Of a DNA stretch of 64,000 bases, positions 34,246 through 43,366 are shown piece by piece. The stretch is taken from assembly GCA_001404055.1 (NCBI GenBank), contig CXTY01000005.1, forward strand, positions 372,001-436,000. Reading direction: 5' to 3'. The stretch's first letter is position 1. The number at the start of each line of letters is the position of its first letter. The notes below the pieces were generated by a model that saw nothing but the letters and a program-made list of their open reading frames with translations, did no database searches and had not been told where the DNA came from. The position numbers were made by a program, and so were the translations under genes. Origin of the DNA: Roseibium album. Lineage in GTDB: Bacteria > Pseudomonadota > Alphaproteobacteria > Rhizobiales > Stappiaceae.

Positions 34246-34881
34246 GTGACCCAGACCCGTAGACACTTTCTCAAGACCACAGCCCTGGCTACCGTAGCCT
34301 TTGGTGTTGCAGCCGCAGCACCTTCCTTTGCGCAGTCGGTCGACAATGACGAACTGCTGAAGCCAGGACCGTTGGGCGACAAAATTCTGGGTGATGAAAA
34401 TGCGCCTGTGACAATCGTTGAATATGCTTCGATGACTTGCGGGCATTGTGCCAACTTCCACAAAGGCACCTGGCCAGCCTTGAAGACACAGTACATTGAT
34501 ACCGGGAAAGTCCGCTTCATCTTCCGCGAGTTCCCGCTTGACCCGGTGGCCGCTGCTGCGTTCATGCTGGCGCGCTGTGCACCTGCGGACAAATATTTCG
34601 ATATTGTCGACATCATGTTCGAGCAGCAGCGCACCTGGGCGTTTACCGACAATCCTTATCAATCCCTGCTCGATTTTTCCAAGCAGATTGGATTTACACA
34701 GGAGTCGTTCGAGGAATGCTTGACAAACCAGGGTATGCTGGACGCAGTTAATGCTGTGAAAGATCGTGGAGCTGGTGAATTTGGTGTGAACTCCACACCG
34801 ACATTCTTCATCAACGGCGAAAAAGTCTCTGGGGCGCTGTCGATTGACGATATGGGGAAGAAGATCGAAGAATACCTTTGA
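34246..34881 (+). CDS. DsbA-like thiol-disulfide oxidoreductase with Tat signal
   Basis: A 211-residue exported thioredoxin-fold protein. The N-terminus MTQTRRHFLKTTALATVAFG has R5-R6 in RRHFLK, a twin-arginine export motif, and cleavage is likely after FAQS. The redox site is C65-G-H-C68 (YASMTCGHCANFH) and the cis-proline is in NSTPTFFING. Family members oxidise or isomerise disulfides in the periplasm; Tat export is unusual for a small thioredoxin-fold protein and suggests folding before export. The start is GTG at 34246. It lies between dciA and smc on the same strand. Confidence 0.93.
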   Translation: MTQTRRHFLKTTALATVAFGVAAAAPSFAQSVDNDELLKPGPLGDKILGDENAPVTIVEYASMTCGHCANFHKGTWPALKTQYIDTGKVRFIFREFPLDPVAAAAFMLARCAPADKYFDIVDIMFEQQRTWAFTDNPYQSLLDFSKQIGFTQESFEECLTNQGMLDAVNAVKDRGAGEFGVNSTPTFFINGEKVSGALSIDDMGKKIEEYL

Positions 34882-34968
34882 ACCGGCGGTTTCACCGTCG
34901 AACGAAAAGGCCTGTTTTGATCTGACCAGTTGTTCATCGGCGCTTTGCATGTTGAGGCATGAGCGCCG

Positions 34969-37900
34969 ATGAGGTTTTCCAAGCTCCGCGTTGTCGGTTT
35001 CAAATCCTTCGTCGAGCCGATGGAATTCATCATCGGCGATGGACTGACCGGCGTGGTTGGGCCCAATGGCTGTGGCAAGTCCAATCTTGTTGAAGCCTTG
35101 CGTTGGGTAATGGGAGAAAACTCCTACAAGAATATGCGTGCGTCCGGCATGGACGACGTTATTTTTTCCGGAAGTCTCAATCGTCCTGCCCGCAATACCG
35201 CTGAAGTCACTCTGTTTCTGGAAAATTACGACCGCACCGCGCCCACGGCCTTCAATGATGCCGACGCGCTTGAGGTCTCTCGCCGTATCGAGCGCGAACA
35301 GGGGTCGAATTACAAGATCAACGCCAAGGATGTGCGTGCAAGGGACGTACAGCTTCTGTTTGCCGACGCATCCACCGGTGCACGGTCCCCAGCGATGGTA
35401 CGCCAGGGGCAGATCGGCGAGTTGATTGCCGCCAAGCCAACTTCCCGCCGGCAGATCCTGGAAGAGGCCGCTGGCATTTCGGGATTGCACTCCAGGCGGC
35501 ACGAGGCGGAAATACGCCTGCGCGCTGCAGAAACGAACCTTGAACGTCTTGAAGATGTACTGGTCCAGATCGATGGACAGCTCGACAGTCTGAAGCGCCA
35601 GTCCAGACAGGCGACACGTTACCGCAATCTCTCATCTGAAATCCGGGGCGCCGAGGCCTCCATTCTCTATATCCGCTGGACCGAGGCACGCCATGCATTG
35701 GCTGCAGCAGAAACCCACTTCGCTGAAGCACAGAAGCAGGTGAACGAGGCAACGGGCCTGCAGGCTGAAAGCGCGCGCATTCAGGCTATCGCAGCTCACA
35801 AATTGCCCGAACTTCGAGACGACGCAGTCAAGGCGGCAGCCGCGCTGCAGCGCCTTGTGATCGCCCGCAACGAACTGGACGCCGAAGAACGGCGGGTCAA
35901 GGAACGACTGCAGGATCTTGAGCGGCGGCTTGTCCAGCTGGTGGAAGATATCCGCCGCGAACAATCCATGGTTTCGGAAAACGACGAGGTTCTTGAACGT
36001 CTTGCAGAGGAGCGCGCCGAGCTTCTGGAAGAAAACGAAATGGTGCAGGAGCACACTGAAAGCGCTGGAGAAAAGGTTAGCAAAGCTGAAGAAGCTGTTC
36101 GCAGCCTTGAAAGCCAGCTTTCAGAACTGACAGCGACTGAGGCCCGCGCCAGCGCGGAACGCCGCCAACTTGAGCGAGCTGTAGCCGATAGCCGGCAACG
36201 AGCTGACAGGCTGGTTGCCCAGGCGCAGGAAGCTCAGCAGGCTCTGGCTGATCTTGATGCTCAGATGGCTGAGCATGACGGCGTCGCGGAAAACCGTGAG
36301 ACGCTTGAACTTGTTGAAGAGGAACTTGCAGAGGCCGAAATCGCGGTTGAAGAAGCAGAAACCTCAACGCGTGAAGCCCGCGAGCATGAGCAGTCTGCGC
36401 GGGAGCCATTAAGCGAAGCCCAACAGATGCTTCAGGGTCTTGAAACCGAGGCCAGAACCCTTGAACAGGTTCTGAATGTTCATTCCGAACAGGATCACAC
36501 ACCGGTCGTCGAACAAATTCGTGTCGAGCAGGGCTTCGAAACAGCACTGGGTGCAGCGCTCGGTGAGGATCTTGATGCTTCGTTGGACGATGCCGCAGCT
36601 GTCAGGTGGGGATCGGCTCTGCCGGATGATCAGGATGCGGCTTTGCCAGACGGTGTTCCTTCACTTGCCTCAGTGGTGGAAGCACCTGCGGAGCTGACCC
36701 GCCGCCTGCGACAAATCGGCATTGTGGACCAGGCTCAAGGGTCGGTTCTGCGGTCCAAATTGAGTCCCGGTCAGAGACTGGTGTCCCGGGACGGTGACCT
36801 TTGGCGTTGGGACGGATTTGTGGTTGCGGCGAATGCGCCGACGCCAGCGGCACAACGGCTTGCACAGAAAAACCGTCTTGCGGAACTCGCAGATGAAATT
36901 GAGACAGCTCGCCGTGCTGTTGAGGACCAGGGTCAGGTTCTGGAAGAAGCCGCTCTCCGTGTCCGTCAGACCGTTGAGTTTGAGCAGATTGCCCGCGGCA
37001 AGGTGCGCGACGATCAGCGCCGTGCAGCCGCAGCGCGTGAAGCTATGGTGGCCGCCGAGCGGGCGATCTCGCAACTGGCTGCCAAGAAAGAAGCCGCCCG
37101 CGACCGGTCAGAGCGTCTGGGGGAGGAAGCTGAGCTCGCGCGCGCGCAAGTGGTCGAGGCGGAAGAGCTTCTGGTAGAGGCGCCAGATGGCGCAAGCTAC
37201 CAGGACCAGATAAGCGAGCTTCAAGGCAATGTCGGAACAGCGCGCAGCAAATTGGCCGAGGCCCGTGCGGTTTCCGAAGGTCTGAGCCGCGAACAACAAT
37301 TGCGGGACAGGCGCCTTGAGGCGATCGTCCGCGAATATGACAGCTGGAAAACCCGCGCGGCCAATGCCACTCAGCAAATAACAATTTTGACCGAGCGGCG
37401 CGAGGAAGCAGAAGAAGAGCGTGCTGAGCTGATCGAGGCACCGGAAGATATCGAAATAAAACGACGCCAACTTTTCTCAGCTATTGCCAAGGCTGAAGAA
37501 GAAAAAAAGGCCATGGATGATCGATTGCAGCAGGCCGAATTGGATCTGGCAGACGTAGACCGGGCGGCAAAAACTGCCATGGAGGCCATGGCCGGCGCCC
37601 GCGAACAGAAAATCCGAAGTGAAGAACGCCTGGAGGCGGCAAGGGAACGCAAAGGCAATCTGGAACGCCGGATCGACGAAGACCTGGAAGTTTCGGTTGC
37701 CGCCCTTCCGGAGATTGCCGGTCTGAAGGAGGGGGCACCGTTGCCTGACCCCGAGGCAATGGAACGCAAGCTCGATCGGTTGAAGGCTGAGCGGGAACGT
37801 CTTGGCGGTGTAAACCTGCGCGCTGAAGAAGAGCTCAGGGAAATTGATGAACAGAAAACCACGCTCACTTCTGAACGGGATGATCTGATTGAGGCGATTC

Positions 37901-38427
37901 GTCGTCTGCGCACCGGCATTTCCAACCTCAATCGGGAGGCCCGCGAACGCTTGTTGGCCTCGTTTGAGGTCGTCAACGGTCACTTCCAGAGACTGTTCAC
38001 TCATCTGTTCGGTGGTGGCACGGCTGAATTGCAGCTGGTTGATTCTGACGACCCATTGGATGCCGGCCTTGAAATCATTGCCCGCCCGCCGGGCAAAAAG
38101 CCGCAGACCATGACGCTACTCTCCGGCGGAGAACAGGCTCTGACGGCAATGTCGTTGATTTTTGCGGTGTTTTTGACCAACCCGGCACCAATCTGTGTTC
38201 TGGATGAGGTCGACGCTCCCCTGGATGACGCCAATGTGGAGCGCTATTGCGATCTGCTGGACGAAATGGTGGCAAGTACGGACACACGTTTCGTCGTCAT
38301 TACGCACAACCCCATTACAATGGCGCGAATGAGTCGGCTTTTCGGGGTAACGATGGCCGAAAGGGGGGTCTCGCAGCTGGTTTCGGTGGATCTTGAGACC
38401 GCCGAGCGATTCCGGGAAAGTGCTTGA
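34969..38427 (+). CDS. smc: Chromosome segregation protein Smc
   Basis: Structural-maintenance-of-chromosomes ATPase that organises and separates chromosomes. 1152 residues in the standard order: N-terminal ATP-binding head (FKSFVEP, Walker A GPNGCGKSNLVEALRWVMGE, about residues 28-47), long coiled coil rich in E, A and R (about 170-500), a hinge near 500-660, second coiled coil to about 950, and the C-terminal head with signature LLSGGEQALTAMSLIF and Walker B ICVLDEVDAPLDDAN. It dimerises through the hinge. scpA and scpB are not nearby. It starts 88 bases after the DsbA-like gene stop and may share its transcript. Confidence 0.97.
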   Translation: MRFSKLRVVGFKSFVEPMEFIIGDGLTGVVGPNGCGKSNLVEALRWVMGENSYKNMRASGMDDVIFSGSLNRPARNTAEVTLFLENYDRTAPTAFNDADALEVSRRIEREQGSNYKINAKDVRARDVQLLFADASTGARSPAMVRQGQIGELIAAKPTSRRQILEEAAGISGLHSRRHEAEIRLRAAETNLERLEDVLVQIDGQLDSLKRQSRQATRYRNLSSEIRGAEASILYIRWTEARHALAAAETHFAEAQKQVNEATGLQAESARIQAIAAHKLPELRDDAVKAAAALQRLVIARNELDAEERRVKERLQDLERRLVQLVEDIRREQSMVSENDEVLERLAEERAELLEENEMVQEHTESAGEKVSKAEEAVRSLESQLSELTATEARASAERRQLERAVADSRQRADRLVAQAQEAQQALADLDAQMAEHDGVAENRETLELVEEELAEAEIAVEEAETSTREAREHEQSAREPLSEAQQMLQGLETEARTLEQVLNVHSEQDHTPVVEQIRVEQGFETALGAALGEDLDASLDDAAAVRWGSALPDDQDAALPDGVPSLASVVEAPAELTRRLRQIGIVDQAQGSVLRSKLSPGQRLVSRDGDLWRWDGFVVAANAPTPAAQRLAQKNRLAELADEIETARRAVEDQGQVLEEAALRVRQTVEFEQIARGKVRDDQRRAAAAREAMVAAERAISQLAAKKEAARDRSERLGEEAELARAQVVEAEELLVEAPDGASYQDQISELQGNVGTARSKLAEARAVSEGLSREQQLRDRRLEAIVREYDSWKTRAANATQQITILTERREEAEEERAELIEAPEDIEIKRRQLFSAIAKAEEEKKAMDDRLQQAELDLADVDRAAKTAMEAMAGAREQKIRSEERLEAARERKGNLERRIDEDLEVSVAALPEIAGLKEGAPLPDPEAMERKLDRLKAERERLGGVNLRAEEELREIDEQKTTLTSERDDLIEAIRRLRTGISNLNREARERLLASFEVVNGHFQRLFTHLFGGGTAELQLVDSDDPLDAGLEIIARPPGKKPQTMTLLSGGEQALTAMSLIFAVFLTNPAPICVLDEVDAPLDDANVERYCDLLDEMVASTDTRFVVITHNPITMARMSRLFGVTMAERGVSQLVSVDLETAERFRESA

Positions 38428-38541
38428 TCACGTTTTTTCAGGCTGTTTCGGCTTTCGGCAATTCAACTAAGGTCTTGTGATTTCTTCTGTTCAGTCAAAA
38501 AATATATAAAAAACAATAACTTAATTAGCTATCTGCAGTTC

Positions 38542-38570
38542 TTGACAGGGCAGGGTCCGCCGACTATGGT
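38542..38570 (+). promoter_or_regulatory. Sigma-70-type promoter of the ATP synthase F0 operon
   Basis: TTGACA (38542-38547), 17-base spacer, TATGGT (38565-38570). The -35 is perfect and the -10 fits three or four positions. It is the clearest promoter in the window, 66 bases before the atpI start, with an AT-rich stretch immediately upstream that could act as an UP element. Confidence 0.75.
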
Positions 38571-38635
38571 GCGCGCGGCTTACGGGGGCTGAACGACTTC
38601 CGGATTGATCATTCTGAGCTTGGCGAGAGGACCTC

Positions 38636-39016
38636 ATGAACAGTTCTTCGCAGGATCATGAGAACGAGAAATCCGGATCGGAATCACCGCAAGCTGGTCT
38701 GTCAGGACGACGGGACCAACTGAACCGGACACTGAATGAACGAAAGCAGGAAGAGGCTTCGGCTTCTCGGCGATCAAAAGGCAGTGCAACCGGTTACGCT
38801 CAGGCTGTCAAAATGTCCTCTGAATTTATAGCGGGCATTATTGTTGGCGCTGGTATTGGTTGGCTCTTGGACGAGTGGCTGGGAACATCACCTTTCGGGT
38901 TGATCGTATTTCTGTTGCTTGGCTTTGTGGCGGGGGTTTTGAATGTGCTAAGGGCGGCAGGTCAAATTGCTGAGCCAGGCGCGACGCCTCCTAAACAAGA
39001 TGACGGCAAAGACTGA
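38636..39016 (+). CDS. atpI: ATP synthase protein I
   Basis: A 126-residue accessory protein of the F0 operon. The first 60 residues are polar; then two hydrophobic helices (SEFIAGIIVGAGIGWLLDE and PFGLIVFLLLGFVAGVLNVL) anchor it in the inner membrane. This AtpI type, with a long polar N-terminus, is standard for Rhizobiales. It is thought to help c-ring assembly or magnesium supply (family knowledge, not certain). It is the first gene after the promoter at 38542-38570 and is followed by atpB after 51 bases. Confidence 0.92.
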   Translation: MNSSSQDHENEKSGSESPQAGLSGRRDQLNRTLNERKQEEASASRRSKGSATGYAQAVKMSSEFIAGIIVGAGIGWLLDEWLGTSPFGLIVFLLLGFVAGVLNVLRAAGQIAEPGATPPKQDDGKD

Positions 39017-39067
39017 ATGTGCCCGCGCTTTGCGCGCCCTTAATATTATGAACGTGAAGGTTGACCG

Positions 39068-39817
39068 GTGGCGAACGATCCGATCCATCAGTTCCAGATC
39101 CAGAAAATTTTTCCGATTGAAGTCGGGGGAATGGATCTATCATTTACCAACTCTTCGCTGTTCATGGTGGCAACTGTTGCCGCTGCGTCAGCATTCCTGA
39201 TTTTAACGACTAGCGGCCGTGGACTGGTTCCAACGCGCCTGCAATCTGTGTCGGAAATGGCTTACGAGTTTGTAGCCGGCATGTTGCGCGATGCGGCAGG
39301 GTCGGAGGGGATGCGCTTTTTCCCCATGGTGTTCTCGCTCTTCATGTTCGTGCTGGTCGCGAACCTGTTCGGCATGTTCCCGTACTTCTTCACTGTAACC
39401 AGCCACATCATAGTCACCTTCGCGCTAGCGATGCTCGTGATACTCACTGTGGTTTTTTACGGTTTCATGCGAAACGGCATGGGATTCCTGAAACTGTTTG
39501 TGCCCGACGGGGTGCCGGCAGCACTTATTCCTCTGGTGACGATGATCGAGATCATCTCGTTTCTCTCTCGTCCCATCAGCCTGTCTGTTCGCTTGTTCGC
39601 GAATATGCTGGCAGGCCATATCACGCTTAAAGTGTTCTCGGGTTTTGTTGTGAGCCTGAGCACTTTGGGAGCTGTTGGTATCTTCGGAGCCGTTCTTCCT
39701 TTGGGAATGACCGTTGCACTGACGGCACTGGAGTTCCTCGTTGCTTTCCTGCAGGCCTACGTCTTCACGGTTCTGACCTGCATGTACCTCAACGATGCAA
39801 TTCATCCATCCCACTAA
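39068..39817 (+). CDS. atpB: ATP synthase F0 subunit a
   Basis: Forms the stator half-channels for protons against the c-ring. 249 residues with five or six membrane helices. The essential arginine is in [14 protein letters not shown], and the C-terminal helix [24 protein letters not shown] is characteristic. The start is GTG 39068, giving the conserved [10 protein letters not shown]-terminus. It lies between atpI and atpE. Confidence 0.97.
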   Translation: MANDPIHQFQIQKIFPIEVGGMDLSFTNSSLFMVATVAAASAFLILTTSGRGLVPTRLQSVSEMAYEFVAGMLRDAAGSEGMRFFPMVFSLFMFVLVANLFGMFPYFFTVTSHIIVTFALAMLVILTVVFYGFMRNGMGFLKLFVPDGVPAALIPLVTMIEIISFLSRPISLSVRLFANMLAGHITLKVFSGFVVSLSTLGAVGIFGAVLPLGMTVALTALEFLVAFLQAYVFTVLTCMYLNDAIHPSH

Positions 39818-39886
39818 AAGTTCACCAATCACGCGGCCGTCTGGGTCGCAAGTGAAACTGACAAACGCTAATTAGGAGCACGTGTC

Positions 39887-40114
39887 ATGGAAGCAGAAGC
39901 TGCAAAATACATCGGCGCCGGTATCGCATGTCTCGGCATGGGCGGCGCAGGCATTGGTCTTGGCCAGATCTTTGGTAACTACCTGGCAGGCGCATTGCGC
40001 AACCCATCCGCAGCTGACGGCCAGTTCGGTCGCTTGATTTTCGGTTTTGCTGTTACCGAAGCTCTTGGCATCTTCTCTCTTCTCGTAGCTTTGATGCTGC
40101 TGTTCGTCGTCTAA
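39887..40114 (+). CDS. atpE: ATP synthase F0 subunit c
   Basis: The proton-carrying ring subunit, 75 residues with two hairpin helices. The loop [10 protein letters not shown] contains the conserved R-N-P. The carboxylate that binds the proton is the glutamate in [14 protein letters not shown], in the second helix. Strong TAGGAGCACGTGTC ribosome site precedes the ATG. It has higher GC and better codon use than its neighbours, as expected for a highly expressed gene. Confidence 0.97.
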   Translation: MEAEAAKYIGAGIACLGMGGAGIGLGQIFGNYLAGALRNPSAADGQFGRLIFGFAVTEALGIFSLLVALMLLFVV

Positions 40115-40194
40115 TCGATCACTGATCGAAACGAGACTGATGAGAAACCGGTGGTGGCGCACATGCGCCGCCTCTCCGGCATCTGGAGACGAAT

Positions 40195-40737
40195 ATGGCA
40201 GGCGAAACCCAAACGGGAACTGAAGTTCCGCACGACGCTCAGGCAGATGCAGGATTTCCGCCGTTTGACAGCACGACATTTGCTTCCCAGATCCTGTGGC
40301 TCGCCATTACCTTTGGTGTTCTTTACTGGATCATGAAGAATGTGGCCGTGCCGCGGATTGCGGGCATCCTTGAAGACCGCAGAGATCGTATTGCTGGAGA
40401 CATTGCCGAAGCCAACAGGCTGAAGCAAGACACCGACGAAGCGATTGCCTCTTACGAGCAGGCTCTTTCTGAGGCGCGAAACAATGCGCATGGCATTGTG
40501 GAAGAAACGCGTGCGAAGCTGAAAGCTGAAAACGATGTTCGCCGCGAAAAGGCGGAAACGGAACTTGGCAAAAAGCTTGAAGCGGCAGAAACGCACATTG
40601 CCGGTATCAAGACCGAGGCGTTGTCCCAGATTGGTGATATTGCCGGAGAAACCACCTCTGCTCTCGTTGAGCAGCTGATTGGCAAAGCTCCGACCAAAAC
40701 CGATCTGACCAAGGCACTCAAGTCGGCGATGAACTGA
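40195..40737 (+). CDS. ATP synthase F0 subunit b' (AtpG/AtpF2)
   Basis: One of two peripheral-stalk subunits. 180 residues: a polar N-terminus, one membrane helix (FASQILWLAITFGVLYWIM), then a long charged coiled coil (about residues 60-170). The PRIAGILEDRRDRIAGDIAEA stretch is typical of the b' form of alphaproteobacteria, which is longer at the N-terminus than b. It pairs with subunit b encoded by the next gene, 10 bases downstream. Confidence 0.95.
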   Translation: MAGETQTGTEVPHDAQADAGFPPFDSTTFASQILWLAITFGVLYWIMKNVAVPRIAGILEDRRDRIAGDIAEANRLKQDTDEAIASYEQALSEARNNAHGIVEETRAKLKAENDVRREKAETELGKKLEAAETHIAGIKTEALSQIGDIAGETTSALVEQLIGKAPTKTDLTKALKSAMN

Positions 40738-40747
40738 GGAGACGATA

Positions 40748-41227
40748 ATGGATGCAACATTTTGGGCCCTGATTGGCCTCGTTCTCTTCTTTGCCGTGAT
40801 CATCTGGGCCAAGGTTCCAGGCAAAATCACGGGCGCTCTGGACAATCGTGCAGATGACATCCGCAAGGAACTTGACGAAGCCCGCAAACTTCGTGAAGAG
40901 GCTCAAGCCCTCTTGTCGGAATATCAGCGCAAGCGTCATGAGGCTGAAGGTGAGGCGGAAGCCATCGTCACCGAGGCCAGCTCTGAAGCAGAACGCCTGA
41001 CGGTTGAAACCAACCAGGCTCTGGAAGAGATGATCGCCCGTCGGACCAAGGCCGCGGAAGACAAGATCGCTCAGGCAGAGACACAGGCGATTGCCGAAGT
41101 TCGGGCCAAGGCAGCTGATGTTGCTGTTGCTGCAGCCGAGCAGATCCTGACCGCCAAGGTCAAGGACAAGGTTGCTGACGACATTCTTGCCAAGAGCATT
41201 GCGCAGGTGAAAGATCGTCTGAACTAG
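40748..41227 (+). CDS. atpF: ATP synthase F0 subunit b
   Basis: The second peripheral-stalk subunit, 159 residues: an N-terminal membrane helix (FWALIGLVLFFAVIIWA) and a long coiled coil ending near the C-terminus. The sequence LDNRADDIRKELDEARKLREEA is the family pattern after the membrane segment. Together b and b' form the heterodimeric stator typical of alphaproteobacteria and chloroplasts. It is the last gene of the F0 operon, followed by a strong terminator. The F1 genes are not in this window. Confidence 0.96.
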   Translation: MDATFWALIGLVLFFAVIIWAKVPGKITGALDNRADDIRKELDEARKLREEAQALLSEYQRKRHEAEGEAEAIVTEASSEAERLTVETNQALEEMIARRTKAAEDKIAQAETQAIAEVRAKAADVAVAAAEQILTAKVKDKVADDILAKSIAQVKDRLN

Positions 41228-41253
41228 GACTGATCCTCATTGCAAGAGTTATG

Positions 41254-41280
41254 AAAAGCGGCCTCCGGGCCGCTTTTTTT
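41254..41280 (+). terminator. Intrinsic terminator of the F0 operon
   Basis: AAAGCGGCC (41255-41263), loop TCCG, GGCCGCTTT (41268-41276), extended by TTTT. Perfect 9-bp stem followed by a run of seven T. It lies 27 bases after the atpF stop. Confidence 0.93.
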
Positions 41281-41314
41281 GTTGGGCCAGTAAATTAGTC
41301 TCGAAGTTTCCGTC

Positions 41315-41409
41315 GTTGTCATCCCAGTTTGGCGAAGACAAGACCGGGATCCAGTAGCCACCGCAAAAGCCGATGGTTACTGGATCCCTGCCTCCGCAGG
41401 GATGACAAC
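41315..41409. repeat. 95-bp palindromic intergenic repeat (GTTGTCATCCC type)
   Basis: Outer arms GTTGTCATCCC (41315-41325) and GGGATGACAAC (41399-41409); inner arms GGGATCCAGTAGCCA and TGGTTACTGGATCCC (around 41346-41388) with one mismatch. Located in the convergent spacer between atpF and rnhB. The arrangement resembles the dispersed palindromes at 21589-21766 and 26807-26914, although the sequence differs. Confidence 0.8.
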
Positions 41410-41422
41410 CGTTGGGGTTGGG

Positions 41423-42076
41423 TTACTCGGTCGCCGCTGCCAGCCGCACCGGTTTGAATGATGTTCTGTGATGGGACGACGGCCCGAGTTTATTCAGCGC
41501 TGCCTGATGTTGCGGAACGCCATAGCCCTTGTGCTGGGCAAAGCCATAGCCGGGGCAATGATCCTCCAACCGCACCATCATTCGGTCTCTTGTGACCTTG
41601 GCAACGATTGAAGCTGCTGCCACACAAAGGCAACGGCCATCACCTTTAATCAGTGCTTGACCGGGTTGTTTGAGGCCTATTGGCACGTCACGTCCGTCAA
41701 CAAGGACGTATCTTGGAACTTTTGCCAGTCCGTTGACTGCCCGCACCATGGCCGAAAGAGTAGCAGTGCGGATGTTCAATCTGTCGATAGTTGCAGGCGA
41801 AGAACTGGCAGCACACACGACCGCGCTTGAAGTGATCTTTCCGAACAGTTCTTCCCGTTTCGCTTCCGTCAATTTCTTGGAATCATCCAGTCCCTCGGGA
41901 ACATTGTCGTAGTCGAGGATTACAGCGGCAGTGACGACAGGCCCGGCCCACGGACCGCGTCCGGCTTCATCGACCCCGCAGATCAAGCCATCAAAGACCG
42001 CTGCGTGTTTGCGTTCCAGTTTCAAGTCTGGGCTGTCACCAAAAGCGAGGTCAAAAAGAGAAAGGTTTTCGGTCAT
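41423..42076 (-). CDS. rnhB: Ribonuclease HII
   Basis: Removes ribonucleotides from DNA and RNA in hybrids. The product has 217 residues. The first catalytic acidic pair is in CGVDEAGRGPWAGPVV; further acidic residues lie in LDDSKKLTEAKRE (Asp) and in the VDGRDVPIGL region. The basic GKGDGRC..AAASIVAKVTRDRMM motif is intact. The start is uncertain: ATG 42076 gives the family-like TENLSLFDL N-terminus; ATG 42100 follows GAGGG. It lies 10 to 45 bases after the stop of the radical SAM gene and is probably co-transcribed with it. Confidence 0.95.
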   Translation of the reverse strand: MTENLSLFDLAFGDSPDLKLERKHAAVFDGLICGVDEAGRGPWAGPVVTAAVILDYDNVPEGLDDSKKLTEAKREELFGKITSSAVVCAASSSPATIDRLNIRTATLSAMVRAVNGLAKVPRYVLVDGRDVPIGLKQPGQALIKGDGRCLCVAAASIVAKVTRDRMMVRLEDHCPGYGFAQHKGYGVPQHQAALNKLGPSSHHRTSFKPVRLAAATE

Positions 42077-42121
42077 TCTCCGTACCCTGCAGGCTGTCAT
42101 TGTCCCTCGCAAGACGGATCT

Positions 42122-43255
42122 TCAAAAGAGGTCCAGTTGCACACCGCCTTTTTGAGGTTGCACAAATGCGTTGGTGTCGAGCTTCTTTCGACGAATGTTT
42201 AGCCCAAACCGCTTGGCGGCAAGAGAAACTCGTCTGGAGATCTGCTCGGCATAGGGGCCTCGTCCGCGCATGCGTTCACCCCATTTTGCGTCATAGTCCT
42301 TGCCGCCCCGCATGGAGCGGATCAGGTTCATGACATGGCGATAACGATGAGGCCGCTCGCGCAGGAGCCAGTCACGAAAGAGCTCGGATACCTCGAGGGG
42401 AAGTCGAAGCAGCACATAGGCCACTTCACTCGCACCCTGATCAGCGGCAGCCTCCAACACTGCTTCGATTTCGCTGTCGTTGAGAGCAGGAATGATGGGT
42501 GCCATCATGACGGATACCGGGATACCGGCTTCAGACAAAGCCTTTATTGCGCTGAGGCGCTTGTGCGGGGCTGAGGCTCTGGGCTCCATCGTCCGGCAAA
42601 GTTTTCTGTCGAGCGTTGTTACTGACAGCGCAACTTTGACCAGGTTCCTTTCAGCCATGCGTGAAAGGATGTCGATATCACGTCCGACCAATGCGGACTT
42701 GGTGACAATCGCGACCGGATGCGAACAATTGTCCAGCACCTCCAGGATTTCCCGCATCAGCTTGTAGTCACGTTCCAGCGGCTGATAGGGATCGGTATTG
42801 GTTCCAATCGCCATGGGGCGCGGCACGTAACCAGGTTTTGAGAGCTCGCGTTCGAGCAACTGTGCGGCATTGGGTTTTGCAAACAGCCGTGTTTCGAAAT
42901 CGAGACCCGGGGATAGGCCCATATAGGCGTGGCTTGGCCTGGCAAAACAATAAACGCAGCCGTGTTCGCACCCCCGGTAAGGATTGATCGACCGATCAAA
43001 GGACAGGTCCGGCGATTCATTGCGCGTGATAATCGTTCGTGCGCGTTCTTCCTGTACTTCAGTTTGAAGCGGCGGCAAGTCTTCAAGACTATCCCAACCA
43101 TCGTCGAAGCTTTCGCGCGATTGGGGCTCAAAACGTCCTGACGTATTCAATGCGGCACCGCGACCGCGTCTGCGATCTTCTACAATGCGCATAGAATTCG
43201 ATCCCATTTCCTCTTTCTGGGCGTGGTCTAGGTCTGATTGAAGCACAGCATTCAT
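42122..43255 (-). CDS. PA0069-family radical SAM protein (spore photoproduct lyase-like)
   Basis: A 377-residue radical SAM protein. The 4Fe-4S/SAM motif is C-x3-C-x2-C in YRGCEHGCVYCFARPSHAY; the flanking SPGLDFETRLFAK is typical of the PA0069 group. It is related to spore photoproduct lyase but is widespread in non-sporulating bacteria; the reaction is not established. The first 60 residues are polar and low in hydrophobics, and the C-terminal part (MNLIRSMRGGKDYDAKW) is conserved in the group. Starts at 43255 or later in-frame methionines are possible. rnhB follows closely downstream. Confidence 0.9.
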   Translation of the reverse strand: MNAVLQSDLDHAQKEEMGSNSMRIVEDRRRGRGAALNTSGRFEPQSRESFDDGWDSLEDLPPLQTEVQEERARTIITRNESPDLSFDRSINPYRGCEHGCVYCFARPSHAYMGLSPGLDFETRLFAKPNAAQLLERELSKPGYVPRPMAIGTNTDPYQPLERDYKLMREILEVLDNCSHPVAIVTKSALVGRDIDILSRMAERNLVKVALSVTTLDRKLCRTMEPRASAPHKRLSAIKALSEAGIPVSVMMAPIIPALNDSEIEAVLEAAADQGASEVAYVLLRLPLEVSELFRDWLLRERPHRYRHVMNLIRSMRGGKDYDAKWGERMRGRGPYAEQISRRVSLAAKRFGLNIRRKKLDTNAFVQPQKGGVQLDLF

Positions 43256-43366
43256 GATCTGGAATCGCGAACAAGAGGGAACATAAAGAGAACATTAGTC
43301 AAAATTCGGGCCTTAACAAGCCCTCTCTCTCGCACTTTTGAATTTTTTCATGTAAAAGCCGGGCTC

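Noticed and set aside
34222-35502. A 426-residue minus-strand frame opposite the DsbA-like gene and smc
   Set aside because: Antisense of two secure genes; no domain seen.
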